Below, one piece after another: positions 1 to 11,900 of a stretch of 64,000 bases of DNA. Every line of letters begins with the position of its first letter. The stretch's first letter is position 1. The notes under the pieces are model-generated. The model was not told the origin of the DNA and did no database searches. It worked only from the letters and a program-made list of their open reading frames with translations. This DNA comes from Candidatus Hydrogenedens sp. (GTDB taxonomy: Bacteria > Hydrogenedentota > Hydrogenedentia > Hydrogenedentales > JAEUWI01): contig WGMK01000032.1 in NCBI GenBank assembly GCA_016125095.1, positions 1-64,000 on the forward strand, written 5' to 3'. The position numbers and the translations under genes were made by a program.

Positions 1-226
1 AGGCATCGCGGGGTCTCCTGCGTAAGTTGAAGTACTCAAGAAACCTCATCTTACCGCAAGGCCCCGCGGTGTCCTCTACACCATCAAGACCTGAACCGAA
101 GCACAGGACCGCCTGTTGCACTTAGTGTTTGAATCTGCCGCATAATAAAAAACACTGGACGAGAACGTTCTGGTGTGCTAGGCTACGAGTTAGAAATGTA
201 CTTATTTGGGGTAAGGAGTTTTCGTC
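1..226. other. Left-edge intergenic stretch
   Basis: No convincing gene lies here. On the minus strand an ATG at 49-47 opens a reading frame that runs off the left edge, giving only about 16 codons rich in Arg, so it cannot be identified. A 10-bp palindrome (AGAACGTTCT, 162-171) lies upstream of the first gene. A poor promoter-like pair (TGGACG at 156-161, TAGGCT at 179-184, spacing 17) is possible but too weak to call. Confidence 0.3.
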
Positions 227-2935
227 ATGATTCGCAAGTTCTTTATGTGTGGTGTGTTGGCGATTTTAGTGCTTCTTCCGGCGCGTGGGGTTCTTGCCGA
301 TACGGTCGGGCCGTCACTGATATTGGGCGGTCACCGGAGCGAGTCTATCTTGAGCACCAAGGTGGCGTACGCACCGGATGGCAGCCTCGTTGCCACGGTC
401 GCAGGCGGCAATGAGATCATTCTCTGGGATACGAGTACTTGGTTGCGGTCAAGAACCATCGAGGCCGAGACGGGGCTGCCGTCGGTGGAATTCTCTCCAG
501 ACGGCACGCAACTCTTAACAGGTGCGGGCGACGGTGCGGCGATCCTCTGGGATGCGGCTTCGGGCGAAGTCATCCGCAGGTTTATCGGCCACGCTGGCAA
601 GGTCTACGCGGCCGTCTTTTCGGCGGATGGGAGCACGATTGCGACAGTGTCGGCCGATGCTACCGCCAAGATCTGGGCGACCGCCACCGGGTCACTCCTG
701 CATTCGTTCCCCTGGGAAGTGAGCGAATTGCGCGAGGTCTGCTATTCGCCCGACGGCACTCGCGTCATGACGTTGGATGCATTCGGGGCCATGGCCGAAT
801 GGAACCCGCAAACGGGTGCCGCTATCCGTACCTACTACGATCCGGAATACCATATCAGCGCAATCGCTTATTCTTCCGACGGCACACAGGCTCTGCTTGG
901 GCTGGTCAACGGCGATGCGTATATCCTGAAACTATCGGACGATTCCGAGGTACGCCGTTTCACGGGTGGTCCAAATGCGGTGACCGCAACTGCATTCATC
1001 GCCGGCGACGCGTTTATCGCGGCGGGCGGCGTCGGAGGAATCCGCGTCTGGAATGCGCAAACGGGAGAGTTGGGGAACGTCTTCGACGCCGGCCACGGCT
1101 CCGTCTCGGATTTGGAGTTTTCTCCCGTAGCCGCGGAGTTTCTGACCGGCGGCCGGGAGGGCGCCGTGCACCGATGGGATCTTGTCTCCGGGAATGAACT
1201 GCAGGCGTTCGCCTCCAATCCGGGCACCGTCTTCACGGCAGCCTTTTCGCCCGACAATTCCCGGGTCGTTACGGGCTCCGAAGACGACTCCGCCAAGATC
1301 TGGGATGCGGCCACCGGGACGCTACTTCGCACTATCGAGACGAACCGTTGGGTGGCAAGGGCCATGTTCTCGCCCGATGGCGCGCTGATATTGACGAGCG
1401 AGCTAAATGATAGCAAGGCCCGGCTCTGGAACGCGGACACCGGAACCCTCGTCCGTGCGTTCACAGGCCACAAGGATTGGATAACGTCGGTGGCGTATTC
1501 ACCGGACGGCAGCATGGTATTGACGGGGTCGGAAGACAAGACCGCGCGGATTTGGGATGCGGCCACCGGCGCTTCCCTGCACGTTCTCTCCGGACATACC
1601 GAGTACATCACCTCGGTGGAGTTCAGTCCCGCCGGCGGCCGGGTGATAACTACTTCGGGGGACCACACGGCAAAGCTGTGGGATGCTGGCAGCGGCGCCG
1701 AACTACGCACAATCGTCGATCCTCTACCCGGCCGGGATATAACGGCAGCGACATTCTCACCGGACGGCTCCCAAGTGCTTACGCTTTCCAACAGCCGGAA
1801 TCTACAGCTGTGGACGACGGCCACCGGCGAGCTGGTTTCGCAGTTCGAAATGCAAGTCGACGCGAGCTTTCCTTTGAGATTCTCACCGGACGGGACGCAG
1901 ATTCTCACGCGTTCCAACGCAGGCTCGGCCGATCTCACCGACCTGAGCACGGGCATCCTCGTGCGCTCGTTCAAGGGGCATCAGGGCGATTTGTCGTCTG
2001 TGGCGTTCTCGACCGACGGCCGCCGGGTATTGACGGCGGGCACGGATAGTGTCGCCGCGATATGGGACGCAGTCACGCCGCAGGTGTTGCTCGCCGGAGG
2101 CCCAGAGATTACGGTGGAATGCCTGGGCGATGTAAATCTGGGTGTTACCGCCTACGATCCGCAGGAAGCGGATATCTCCGAATCGCTGGAGTGGCGCGCG
2201 GTAGCATTCGAGCCCTTCGAGGAAGGCGCCTTCGGGGGGCGGTATACATTCGCGTTCACGGCTACCGATAGCGATGGCAATAGCGCGCCGGAGGTACTGC
2301 GCACGGTGGTCGTTCAAGATCAGACGCCACCGCAAATCATCCTGGCCGGTGCTCCTGCTATTGAGCTCGCTTGCGGAGAAGCCTATAGCGAACCGGGCGC
2401 AGAAGCGCTGGACGCCTGCGACGGCGCGGTGGATGTGACGATTGCTGGCAGCGAAGCCTTGAACGGAGTGGCTCCGGGCGTCTACGAGGTCACCTACGAC
2501 GCATCGGATGCCAGCGGCAACGAGGCCGCACGCTTGGTGCGCACCGTGACGGTCGTTGCATGCGCCGAGGGCGAAGGCGTGCAGGAAGGCCAGCCTGGCG
2601 GAGAAGGATTCGTCGAAGGCGAGGGCAGTCCTGAAGGCGTGACGGGCGGCGAGATTGTTGTAGAGGGTGAAGGCGCACAGGAAGGCGCGCCGGGTGGTGA
2701 AATCACTGCCGAGGGCGAAGGCGCGCAGGACGGTGAAGGTGCAATTGAAGGGATAGCCGACGGCGAGGGCGGCGCGGAAGGCGAACCGGAGACGCCGTGG
2801 ACCGGCTGCACCGGTTGCCACGGGGGCGACGGAAGCCCGTTATCGCTGACGCAGGTTCTTGGAGATTGGCTGGCGCTCTTCCTGGGGCTTGCGGTCTTGC
2901 TGGGTTCGGGAGCCCGGTTCCGGCCGGGAGGCTGA
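227..2935 (+). CDS. Secreted 14-repeat WD40 protein with Ig-like domains and Cys/TM/Arg C-terminus
   Basis: 902 residues. A signal peptide (about residues 1-24) is followed by about 14 WD40-type repeats ending in WD/WN plus a T-G pair, enough for two seven-bladed propellers (about 30-625). Next come an HYR-like segment and a DUF5011-type Ig-like domain (about 625-780), then a Glu-Gly-rich linker with many EGEG units. The tail has the Cys motif GCTGCHGG, a hydrophobic helix and Arg residues, the same design as three other proteins in this window. The start is set by a GTAAGGAG Shine-Dalgarno about 7 nt before the ATG. WD40 propellers usually act as binding scaffolds; the ligand here is unknown. 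Convergent with glmM, 38 bp apart. Likely cell-surface; function unassigned. Confidence 0.85.
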   Translation: MIRKFFMCGVLAILVLLPARGVLADTVGPSLILGGHRSESILSTKVAYAPDGSLVATVAGGNEIILWDTSTWLRSRTIEAETGLPSVEFSPDGTQLLTGAGDGAAILWDAASGEVIRRFIGHAGKVYAAVFSADGSTIATVSADATAKIWATATGSLLHSFPWEVSELREVCYSPDGTRVMTLDAFGAMAEWNPQTGAAIRTYYDPEYHISAIAYSSDGTQALLGLVNGDAYILKLSDDSEVRRFTGGPNAVTATAFIAGDAFIAAGGVGGIRVWNAQTGELGNVFDAGHGSVSDLEFSPVAAEFLTGGREGAVHRWDLVSGNELQAFASNPGTVFTAAFSPDNSRVVTGSEDDSAKIWDAATGTLLRTIETNRWVARAMFSPDGALILTSELNDSKARLWNADTGTLVRAFTGHKDWITSVAYSPDGSMVLTGSEDKTARIWDAATGASLHVLSGHTEYITSVEFSPAGGRVITTSGDHTAKLWDAGSGAELRTIVDPLPGRDITAATFSPDGSQVLTLSNSRNLQLWTTATGELVSQFEMQVDASFPLRFSPDGTQILTRSNAGSADLTDLSTGILVRSFKGHQGDLSSVAFSTDGRRVLTAGTDSVAAIWDAVTPQVLLAGGPEITVECLGDVNLGVTAYDPQEADISESLEWRAVAFEPFEEGAFGGRYTFAFTATDSDGNSAPEVLRTVVVQDQTPPQIILAGAPAIELACGEAYSEPGAEALDACDGAVDVTIAGSEALNGVAPGVYEVTYDASDASGNEAARLVRTVTVVACAEGEGVQEGQPGGEGFVEGEGSPEGVTGGEIVVEGEGAQEGAPGGEITAEGEGAQDGEGAIEGIADGEGGAEGEPETPWTGCTGCHGGDGSPLSLTQVLGDWLALFLGLAVLLGSGARFRPGG

Positions 2936-2973
2936 GCGCTTCACCACCGATTTTCGACGGAGGCAGACCCGGG

Positions 2974-4317
2974 CTACAAGCCGCCGACGCGTTCTGCGAG
3001 TTCGCGGGTGACGCGTTCGGCGGTGCGTAGTTCGGGGTGCTGCACCATGACGCGTACGATGGGCTCGGTTCCGGAGGGGCGCACGACGATGTGGCCGAGG
3101 CCGTTGAGGGCGTCCTTGGCTTCGGTGACCATGGCGTCGAGGTCGGCCTGCTTGGGCTTGGGGCGTCCGTTGAGCGGCACCTTGAGGTGGCTCTCGGGCA
3201 TCTCCTGGTAGTTCTGAGCAAGGCCGGAGAGGGACTGGTCGCGGCGGACCATGATGGCGAGCACCTGGAGCGCTGCGATGGCGCCGTCGCCGGTGCTGTT
3301 ATGGTCGAGCAGGATGATGTGGCCGCTGGATTCGCCGCCGACGGTGAGGCCGTGTTCGCGCATGGCCTCGACGACGTAGCGATCGCCGACCTTGGTCCGT
3401 ACGACGGAGCCGCCGAGCGGCTTGAGCGCCTGCTCGAGTCCGCCGTTGGCCATGATGGTGGTGACGAGCTGGTTCTTCGGCAGCAGTCCCTGTTCGAGCT
3501 GGTCCACGCCGATGATGGCTAGGATGGCGTTGCCGTCGAGCAGGCGTCCGTTTTCGTCGGAGAGCACCACGCGGTCGCCATCGCCGTCGAAGGCGATACC
3601 GACGTCGGCGCGTTCGCGGATGACGCGGGCGCGCATTTCTTCGGGATGCACCGAGCCGACGCCCGCGTTGATGTTGAGGCCGTTGGGCTCGTTGCCGATC
3701 GGGATGACCTCGGCGCCGAGTTCGCGCAGGGTGTAGGGGCCGACTTTGTAGGTCGCGCCGTTCGAGCAATCGACGACAATCTTGAGGCCGTCGAGGCGCA
3801 TGCCCTTGGGGAAGGAGGCCTTGACGAATTCGATGTAGCGGCCGACGGCGTCGTCGATGCGGCGGGCCGTGCCGATATTGCCGGCGATGGGGCGGAATTT
3901 CTCCACTTCGCCGGTCTTGATGAGCCGCGCGATTTCATCTTCCTGGTCGTCGGGAATCTTGTAGCCATCGGGACCGAAGAGCTTGATGCCGTTGTCCTCG
4001 AAGGAATTGTGCGAGGCGGAGATCATGACGGCGCCGTCGCAGCGCAGGCTACGCATAATGTACGACACGCCTGGCGTGGGCAGGGGGCCAGTGAGCAGCA
4101 CATTCACGCCCACGCTGCAGAACCCGGCCGTGAGCGCGTTTTCAATCATGTAGCAGGAGCGGCGGGTGTCCTTGCCGATGAGGATAGTGTGCGGGCGGTC
4201 TTCGCGCTGAAAAAGCGAACCCGCCGCGCGCCCCACCTGCAGCGCCATTTCGGCCGTCATCGGGTATTCGTTCGCCAGCCCGCGGATGCCGTCGGTTCCG
4301 AACAATCGTTCAGCCAT
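2974..4317 (-). CDS. glmM: Phosphoglucosamine mutase GlmM
   Basis: 447 residues, the usual family length. It interconverts glucosamine-6-phosphate and glucosamine-1-phosphate in the cytoplasm, feeding UDP-GlcNAc for peptidoglycan and lipid A. The N-terminus reads LFGTDGIRG; the phospho-serine loop ISASHN places Ser102 at the position used in E. coli GlmM; the metal loop DGDGDR and the C-terminal phosphate loop RPSGTEP are present. I chose the second Met (MAERLFG) rather than one five codons upstream because it matches the family N-terminus. The start overlaps the folP stop by 8 bp, so the two are translationally coupled. It is the last gene of ftsH-folP-glmM, an order also known in E. coli. 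Confidence 0.97.
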   Translation of the reverse strand: MAERLFGTDGIRGLANEYPMTAEMALQVGRAAGSLFQREDRPHTILIGKDTRRSCYMIENALTAGFCSVGVNVLLTGPLPTPGVSYIMRSLRCDGAVMISASHNSFEDNGIKLFGPDGYKIPDDQEDEIARLIKTGEVEKFRPIAGNIGTARRIDDAVGRYIEFVKASFPKGMRLDGLKIVVDCSNGATYKVGPYTLRELGAEVIPIGNEPNGLNINAGVGSVHPEEMRARVIRERADVGIAFDGDGDRVVLSDENGRLLDGNAILAIIGVDQLEQGLLPKNQLVTTIMANGGLEQALKPLGGSVVRTKVGDRYVVEAMREHGLTVGGESSGHIILLDHNSTGDGAIAALQVLAIMVRRDQSLSGLAQNYQEMPESHLKVPLNGRPKPKQADLDAMVTEAKDALNGLGHIVVRPSGTEPIVRVMVQHPELRTAERVTRELAERVGGL

Positions 4318-5128
4318 TGCTCTCGCTCCCATACCGTATGGCGTCGGTCATTCGGGCGACCTTGGCCATCGTTTTCACGTCGTGTACCCGCACGCAATGC
4401 GCGCCGTTCATGATAGCGACCGCGACCGTGGCGGCGGTGCCTTCGGTGCGTTCGTGCACCGGCGCGTCCAGCACGGCCCCGATCGTAGACTTGTTGGAGG
4501 TGCCAATCAAGACCGGACAGCCGAAGCGGGTGAAGTCATCCAGCCGCCGGAGGATTTCCAGGTTGTGCGCGATGGTCTTGCCGAAGCCGAAGCCGGGGTC
4601 GAGCCAGACGCGCTCGCGCCGGATGCCGGCCGCCTCGGCAAAGGCGAGGCGCTCCTCAAAGAAGGCGCAGATATCGTCGACCACGTCGTCGTACGCCGGC
4701 GCGTCCTGCATGGTCTTGGGGCTGCCGCGCATGTGCATCAGCGCGACGAGGCAGTTGCTTTCGGCGACCACTTCCGCCATCGCGGCATCGCCCCGGAGGG
4801 CGGTGATGTCGTTGATCATCCCGACACCCGCCGCGATGCCCATACGGGCGGTTTCGGCGTGATAGGTGTCCAGCGATACGGCGGCGTCCAGCGGCCGCAG
4901 CGCCTCGAGTACGGGCATGACGCGCCGGAGTTCCTCATCCACCGTTACGGGGTCTGCCCCGGGCCGCGAGGATTCGCCTCCCACATCGAGCCAGTCCGCG
5001 CCGTCAGCCAATAGTTGGCGGGCATGCGCGAGCGCTGCTTCCGGCGAGGCGAGCAGTCCGCCGTCAGAAAAAGAATCGGGCGTGATGTTCATCACGCCCA
5101 TGATTCTTGTACGTTGTAATGGAGGCAC
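4310..5128 (-). CDS. folP: Dihydropteroate synthase
   Basis: 272 residues. It condenses p-aminobenzoate with 6-hydroxymethyl-7,8-dihydropterin diphosphate in folate synthesis. Both pterin-binding signatures are present: MGVMNITPDSFSDGG at residues 10-24 and DVGGESSRPGA further on; the later GFGFGKT and GTSNKS segments also fit. The start is a GTG with no clear Shine-Dalgarno; an internal ATG at codon 10 would begin directly at the signature and is less likely. It begins 12 bp after ftsH and overlaps glmM, so it is the middle gene of a three-gene operon. Confidence 0.96.
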   Translation of the reverse strand: MPPLQRTRIMGVMNITPDSFSDGGLLASPEAALAHARQLLADGADWLDVGGESSRPGADPVTVDEELRRVMPVLEALRPLDAAVSLDTYHAETARMGIAAGVGMINDITALRGDAAMAEVVAESNCLVALMHMRGSPKTMQDAPAYDDVVDDICAFFEERLAFAEAAGIRRERVWLDPGFGFGKTIAHNLEILRRLDDFTRFGCPVLIGTSNKSTIGAVLDAPVHERTEGTAATVAVAIMNGAHCVRVHDVKTMAKVARMTDAIRYGSESNG

Positions 5129-5140
5129 GGAGCGCCGGAA

Positions 5141-7108
<1,968 letters not shown>

Positions 7109-7121
7109 CGAGTTCCTATCC

Positions 7122-7158
7122 AAAAAAACGAACCCCTGCGGGCTGGCCGAACCAGCCC
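7122..7158 (-). promoter_or_regulatory. Hairpin plus U-run in the ftsH leader
   Basis: A 7-bp perfect stem (GGGCTGG / CCAGCCC, 5-nt loop, 7140-7158) is followed 11 nt later on the minus strand by seven T residues (7128-7122), all inside the ftsH leader. The gap between stem and T-run is too long for a textbook terminator. It may be an attenuator-like or RNA-stability element; no regulation is shown by sequence alone. Confidence 0.35.
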
Positions 7159-7188
7159 GTTCAGATCGGGTTTTCCAAAGTAACGCGC

Positions 7189-7217
7189 ATCATAACAAAT
7201 GCTGAAACCCCTGACAA
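7189..7217 (-). promoter_or_regulatory. Sigma70-type promoter of ftsH-folP-glmM
   Basis: On the minus strand a -35 box TTGTCA (7217-7212) and a -10 box TATGAT (7194-7189) are separated by exactly 17 bp, each differing from consensus at one base. The transcript would start near 7182 and carry about 75 nt of leader before ftsH. Confidence 0.7.
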
Positions 7218-7281
7218 ACCGTAAACATTCGCGCGAAGCCGCACCGGGGGGAGCCGGGCTATCCAGCGGGCTGCCCGATCT

Positions 7282-7290
7282 TGCTATACT
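7282..7290 (+). promoter_or_regulatory. Extended -10 promoter of ruvX-mltG
   Basis: TG-C-TATACT (7282-7290) is an extended -10 box, placing a transcript start near 7297, just before the ruvX Shine-Dalgarno. There is no good -35 box. It is divergent from the ftsH promoter about 70 bp away. Confidence 0.45.
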
Positions 7291-7318
7291 GCGCGCCGCT
7301 TTACGGAGGGCGAAACGG

Positions 7319-7762
7319 GTGACCAACATCGGCCGCATCATGGGACTGGATATCGGCGAAGCGCGAACGGGCGTGGCGCTGAGCGATCCGCTGCAAGTGC
7401 TGGCCTCGCCGCATTCTACGATACCCATGCACGGCGGCAAGAACGACATTGCGGCCATTTGCCGGGCGATTGAAGAGCACGATACCCGCATCGTGGTGGT
7501 GGGGCTTCCCCTGAACCAGCACGGAGAACCCGGGCCGCAGGCAGAAAAAGTGAAGCGTGTGGCCGAGGCCGTGGCGAAGGCCAGCGGGGCCACGGTGGAA
7601 TATCAGGACGAACGGTTTTCTTCGGCTGAGGCCGAGCGGCATTTGCGCGCAACCAATGTGAAAAGTAAGAAAAGAAGACAGGTGATCGATCAAGTAGCGG
7701 CGGCACACATTCTGCAAACCTGGCTGGATCGCAAGGCGTCGGAGCGGCGGCAGCATGGCTGA
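7319..7762 (+). CDS. ruvX: RuvX/YqgF-family Holliday junction resolvase-like protein
   Basis: 147 residues from a GTG start, close to the family's usual size. RNase H-like fold protein, reported in the family as a putative Holliday junction resolvase and linked to 16S rRNA 5'-end processing. It shows MGLDIGEARTGVALSDP near the N-terminus, the strand VVVGLPLNQHGEPGPQ and the acidic DERFSSAEAE segment, each with the family's conserved acids. The frame stays open further upstream, but the GTG at 7319 has GGAGGG (7305-7310) 8 nt before it and matches the family N-terminus. It overlaps mltG by 8 bp. Confidence 0.92.
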   Translation: MTNIGRIMGLDIGEARTGVALSDPLQVLASPHSTIPMHGGKNDIAAICRAIEEHDTRIVVVGLPLNQHGEPGPQAEKVKRVAEAVAKASGATVEYQDERFSSAEAERHLRATNVKSKKRRQVIDQVAAAHILQTWLDRKASERRQHG

Positions 7763-8858
7763 GCAGCGTTCCATGGCGGAAGAGATACAACGGGACGTAT
7801 CCACATGGCGCTGGATGCTATCGGCGATGCTGTACTTCTGGGCGGCGGCGGGCGTGGTGGCGGCGGGCGCCGGGGTGGCGGGGCTGGTGGTGTACGAACG
7901 CGTGATGGGCGATCGGCCGGGCGGCACGCCGGTGACGCTGGAAGTGCCCGAAGGGGCGAGCGGCGGCGACGTAGGTAAGCTCCTGACGGAAAAGGGCTTT
8001 ATCGAAGACGAGCGGCTGTTCCGATTGGCGATGCGGCTGGACCCGGACAACCGAAGCATACGGCACGGCGTGTACGAACTGCCCATGGGGTTGTCTCCGC
8101 ATGGGCTACTGGCGCTCATGCGCAAGGGGCCCGACCGTCAATTGAAGGCCGAACAGCAGCGGGTGACGATCCCCGAGGGGCTGTCGATCGTGCAGATGGC
8201 CGAGCGTTTCGAGGATCCGCAGGCGTTTATCGCGGCGGCATCCGACGAGGATCTGCGGGCTGCGGCGGGGGTGGAGGCGGACACGCTCGAGGGCTACCTG
8301 ATGCCGAACACCTATTTCTTCGACGAGAAGCCGAACGAGCGCGAGGCGGTCGAGCGGATGCTGGAGCAGTTTCTGCGGGACTATGCGGCGCTGGCCCTCG
8401 AGATACCCGGCGGGCAGGAATTCGACCGAAACGCGATCGTGACCGTGGCCTCGCTGGTGGAGGAAGAGGCGCGCGCCGACGAAGAACGCCCGCTGGTGGC
8501 GAGCGTGATTTACAATCGCCTGGCGCAGAACATGCCGCTGCAGATGGACAGTACCTTGCAATTCGCGTTGGGCAAATACGGCCAGCGCATGCTCGATGCC
8601 GACAAGGAAGTGAAGTCGCCCTACAACACCTACAAGGAGCGCGGCCTGCCGCCGGGGCCGATATCGAGCCCGGGGCTGGCGAGCTTGCGCGCGGCCATGC
8701 AGCCGGCGGCGACCGAGTACCTGTATTTCGTGTCGAACGCCGATGGCGTGACGCATACCTTCAGCCGCACGCTGTCGGAACACAACGCGGCGGTGGCGCG
8801 ATTCAACCGCGAAATCGCGCAACAGCGCCGGGAACAGCAGCAGCGCGGCGCCCAATAA
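7755..8858 (+). CDS. mltG: Endolytic murein transglycosylase MltG (YceG-like)
   Basis: 367 residues. Inner-membrane enzyme that cleaves nascent peptidoglycan strands and helps set glycan chain length. An N-terminal membrane helix (about residues 15-40) is followed by a LysM-like region and the YceG domain. The conserved catalytic region appears as VASLVEEEARADEERPLVA, where the first Glu after LV aligns with the family's catalytic Glu, and then VIYNRL and MDSTLQFALG. The C-terminus has the GLPPGPISSPG signature. The ATG lies inside the end of ruvX, so the two genes are coupled. A second in-frame Met six codons later is possible. Confidence 0.94.
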   Translation: MAEQRSMAEEIQRDVSTWRWMLSAMLYFWAAAGVVAAGAGVAGLVVYERVMGDRPGGTPVTLEVPEGASGGDVGKLLTEKGFIEDERLFRLAMRLDPDNRSIRHGVYELPMGLSPHGLLALMRKGPDRQLKAEQQRVTIPEGLSIVQMAERFEDPQAFIAAASDEDLRAAAGVEADTLEGYLMPNTYFFDEKPNEREAVERMLEQFLRDYAALALEIPGGQEFDRNAIVTVASLVEEEARADEERPLVASVIYNRLAQNMPLQMDSTLQFALGKYGQRMLDADKEVKSPYNTYKERGLPPGPISSPGLASLRAAMQPAATEYLYFVSNADGVTHTFSRTLSEHNAAVARFNREIAQQRREQQQRGAQ

Positions 8859-8944
8859 CACGCTAACCCAAACACCCATAGGAAGTTGAACCGGCTTCGG
8901 GTATACTGTCGGCATCGACGGGAACCATCCGGGAAGGCGATCTT

Positions 8945-11900
8945 ATGACGATGCGAAGCATGGGTGTGTTTATTCTGGCGGCGTTGTTGGCGGCGGGGGC
9001 GGCCGTAGCGGGCGAGACCCGGGATCCGCTGCCGCTGGTGTTCGAACCGAACCAGGGGCAGGCGCCTGCGGGGACCGACTTCATCGCGCGCGGCACCGGC
9101 TACACGCTTACCTTGTCGGAAGGCGGTGCGACGCTGGCGTCGCCCGGCGGGGTGCTGCGGCTTAACCTGGAAGGCGCCAACGCCGATCCGCTGCCCTCGG
9201 GCGTCGATCCGCTTCCCGGCCGCGTGAACTACATCAAGGGCCGCGATGCGTCGCAATGGCGCTTCGGTATTCCCACCTTCGAACGCGCGCGCTACGAGGC
9301 CGTCTATCCCGGCATCGACCTCGTATATTACCCCAACGATGGCGAGTTGGAATACGACATTACGCTAGCCCCTGGGGTCGACCCGTCGGATATCCGGCTG
9401 CGGTTCGAGGGGCACGACTCGGCGTCCATTTCGGAGAGCGGCGGCCTGACGCTGATGCTGGGCGGCGCGGCGGTGTTTCAGCACGCGCCGGTGAGTTACC
9501 AGGATGTCCTCGGCCAGCGCGTGCCAGTCGAATCGCGCTATGTGACGCACGAAGACGGCACCTTCGGCTTCGAGGTCGGCGCGCATGATCCCGCTTTCCC
9601 GCTGGTGATTGATCCGCTGATGACCTACGGCGCGATCTTCAGCGGCAGCCAGAGCGACCAGGGCGTCGGCTTGATTGTCCGCAGCGGCAACACGCCCACG
9701 TTCTACACGGCAGGCTACACCGAGAGCAGCGATCTGGCCTCGCCAGGAGCGACCTTCGGCGCGACCGGCGACCGCGATATCTACGTGGCGCGCGTGAACA
9801 GCTTTGCGCTGGGCAAGAACACGATGGAATGGCTGACGATTATCGGCGGCAGCGGCACCGATACCACCAACGGCATGTCGATGTACCAGGCGACCGAGGA
9901 TCACCTCTTCGTGTGCGGGACGACGTCGTCCGCCGACCTTCCGGTGACGGTGAATGCGCTGGATGGCACCTTCAACGACGGAGTCTCTACGGCCTCTGAC
10001 GGCTTCGTGCTGGCGCTTTCCGCCGATGGCGCGACCTTGGAGCACCTGACGTATTTCGGCGGCTCCGGCGACGACCAGCTGGCGGATATCGACCAGAGCG
10101 GCGGCAGCGTATTTGTCGTCGGCGAAACCGGATCCACCGATCTGCCGCTTTCCGTCAGCGCCTTCTCCACCACGCTGACCGGCTCGATCAATGTTGCCTT
10201 CGCTCGATTGAATTTCTCGCTGGGTTCCGGCGATTTCACCCTGGGCTACAGCAGCTACCTGGGCGGAGATTCGGCCCGCGGTATCGGCGTGTCGGCTATC
10301 AATGGCGTACGCGCTGCGATCGTCGGGCAAACCAGCGGCGGGCTCACGGTGAAGAATGCGTTTCAATCCACGTTCGGTGGCGGAGGCTTCGACGCCTTCG
10401 TGGCGGCATTCGACACCAATGCTACGTTCGACGCTGAAACCCTGCTGACGTCCAGCTATCTCGGCGACACCGGCAACGATATCGCACTGGACTGCGATGC
10501 CAATGGCGGCAAGGTTTACATTGCCGGGTTTACGGAGAGCGCGACCCTGCCCGGGAATACGGGTCAGACGCTGGCGGGCAGCCGCGACGCGTTTTATGCA
10601 CAGGTGACGCCCATCGACGCCCTGACGACCGCGACCCTGAACCGCGTGTTCCTGTTCGGCGGCGATGGGGCGGATTCGGCGCGTACGATTGATGCCTTCG
10701 GTACCTCGGAGTTCTTTATTGCCGGTTCCACCGATTCGTCCACGGGCCTGATACCGGTATCGCCGACATTCCAGCCCTTCCAGGAGACCTTCGGCGGCGG
10801 CACAAACGACGGCTTTCTTGCGCATTTTGATGATCCGGCGCCCGGCGTCGACTTGCTGAACATCACCTATATCGGCGGCAGCGGCAACGACGTTGTAAAC
10901 GGCGTGGCGGCCGACCTGCAGGGCCGTCCCTACCTGACGGGCGTGACTTCCACCGCTGGTTTCCCGCTCGACAACGCGTTCTCCGAGGACTTTCTGGGCG
11001 GCCAGGAAGCCTTCGTGGCGCAGTTCAACGACGTGGTCTTTGTGGATAGCGCAGGCCTGGTGGGTCTGCCCTGCGGCGAGCGGTGGGACACGGCCTGCGG
11101 CGGGTTGCAGAACGCGATGACGGCGGCGGAGAACTACGACGATGTCTGGATGAAGGCGGGCACCTACTTCGAGGACGACGTGATTCTGGATACCGGCGGC
11201 GGGGTGTACGGCGGATTCGCCGGCTCCGAGACGAAGCGCGGCGCGCGCGACTGGGTGGCGAATGCCGTGAACCTCGACGCCGGCGGCGCGTCGAAAATGT
11301 TTGGCGCCTCGACCGACAGCGTGATCGATGGCGTGCGCATCTTCAACACGAACGGCAGCGAGGGTGCCATTTCCCTCTTAAGCGTCAGCAATGTCCGTAT
11401 CCGTAACAACTTCTTCCGCGACTTGATCACAAGTGAAGAGGGCGCCGGCGTACGCGTCGAATTGGGCTCCAATAACGTGATCGCCAATTGCATCTTCGTG
11501 AACAACCAGGCGAACACCGGCGGTGCGATCTATTTCACCAACGGTACCGGGGCGATTGTGAATTGCAGTTTCTACGGCAACACCGCGACTATCGCGGGCA
11601 ATACGCTGTACAACGACTCGTCGATTCAGAGTCCGGAGGTGACGAACTGCATCGTGTGGGGCACGGGCCTCGACGTACCGCAGATCGAACAGTCCATTCA
11701 GCAGTTCACGGCGAGCCATTGCATCGTGGAGAATGGCTATGCTGGTACCTCCATTCAGACGGCGGATCCGCTGTATGTGAACGCGACGGCGTCGATACCG
11801 CTTCCTGAAGACTTCAAGGTCGATGCGGCATCGCCCGCGCTGAACGCGGGCATCGACACCGTGGGCGCTACCCAGGGCTACCTGTTCGACGACTTCGGCC

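Noticed and set aside
1..49. Start of a minus-strand gene at the left edge
   Set aside because: Only about 16 codons are visible, with no Shine-Dalgarno or recognisable motif.
7122..7158. Textbook rho-independent terminator in the ftsH leader
   Set aside because: The T-run begins 11 nt after the stem, too far; kept only as a possible regulatory hairpin.
8886..8907. TTGAAC and TATACT before the giant gene as a promoter
   Set aside because: The boxes are only 10 bp apart, far from the required 16-18 bp.
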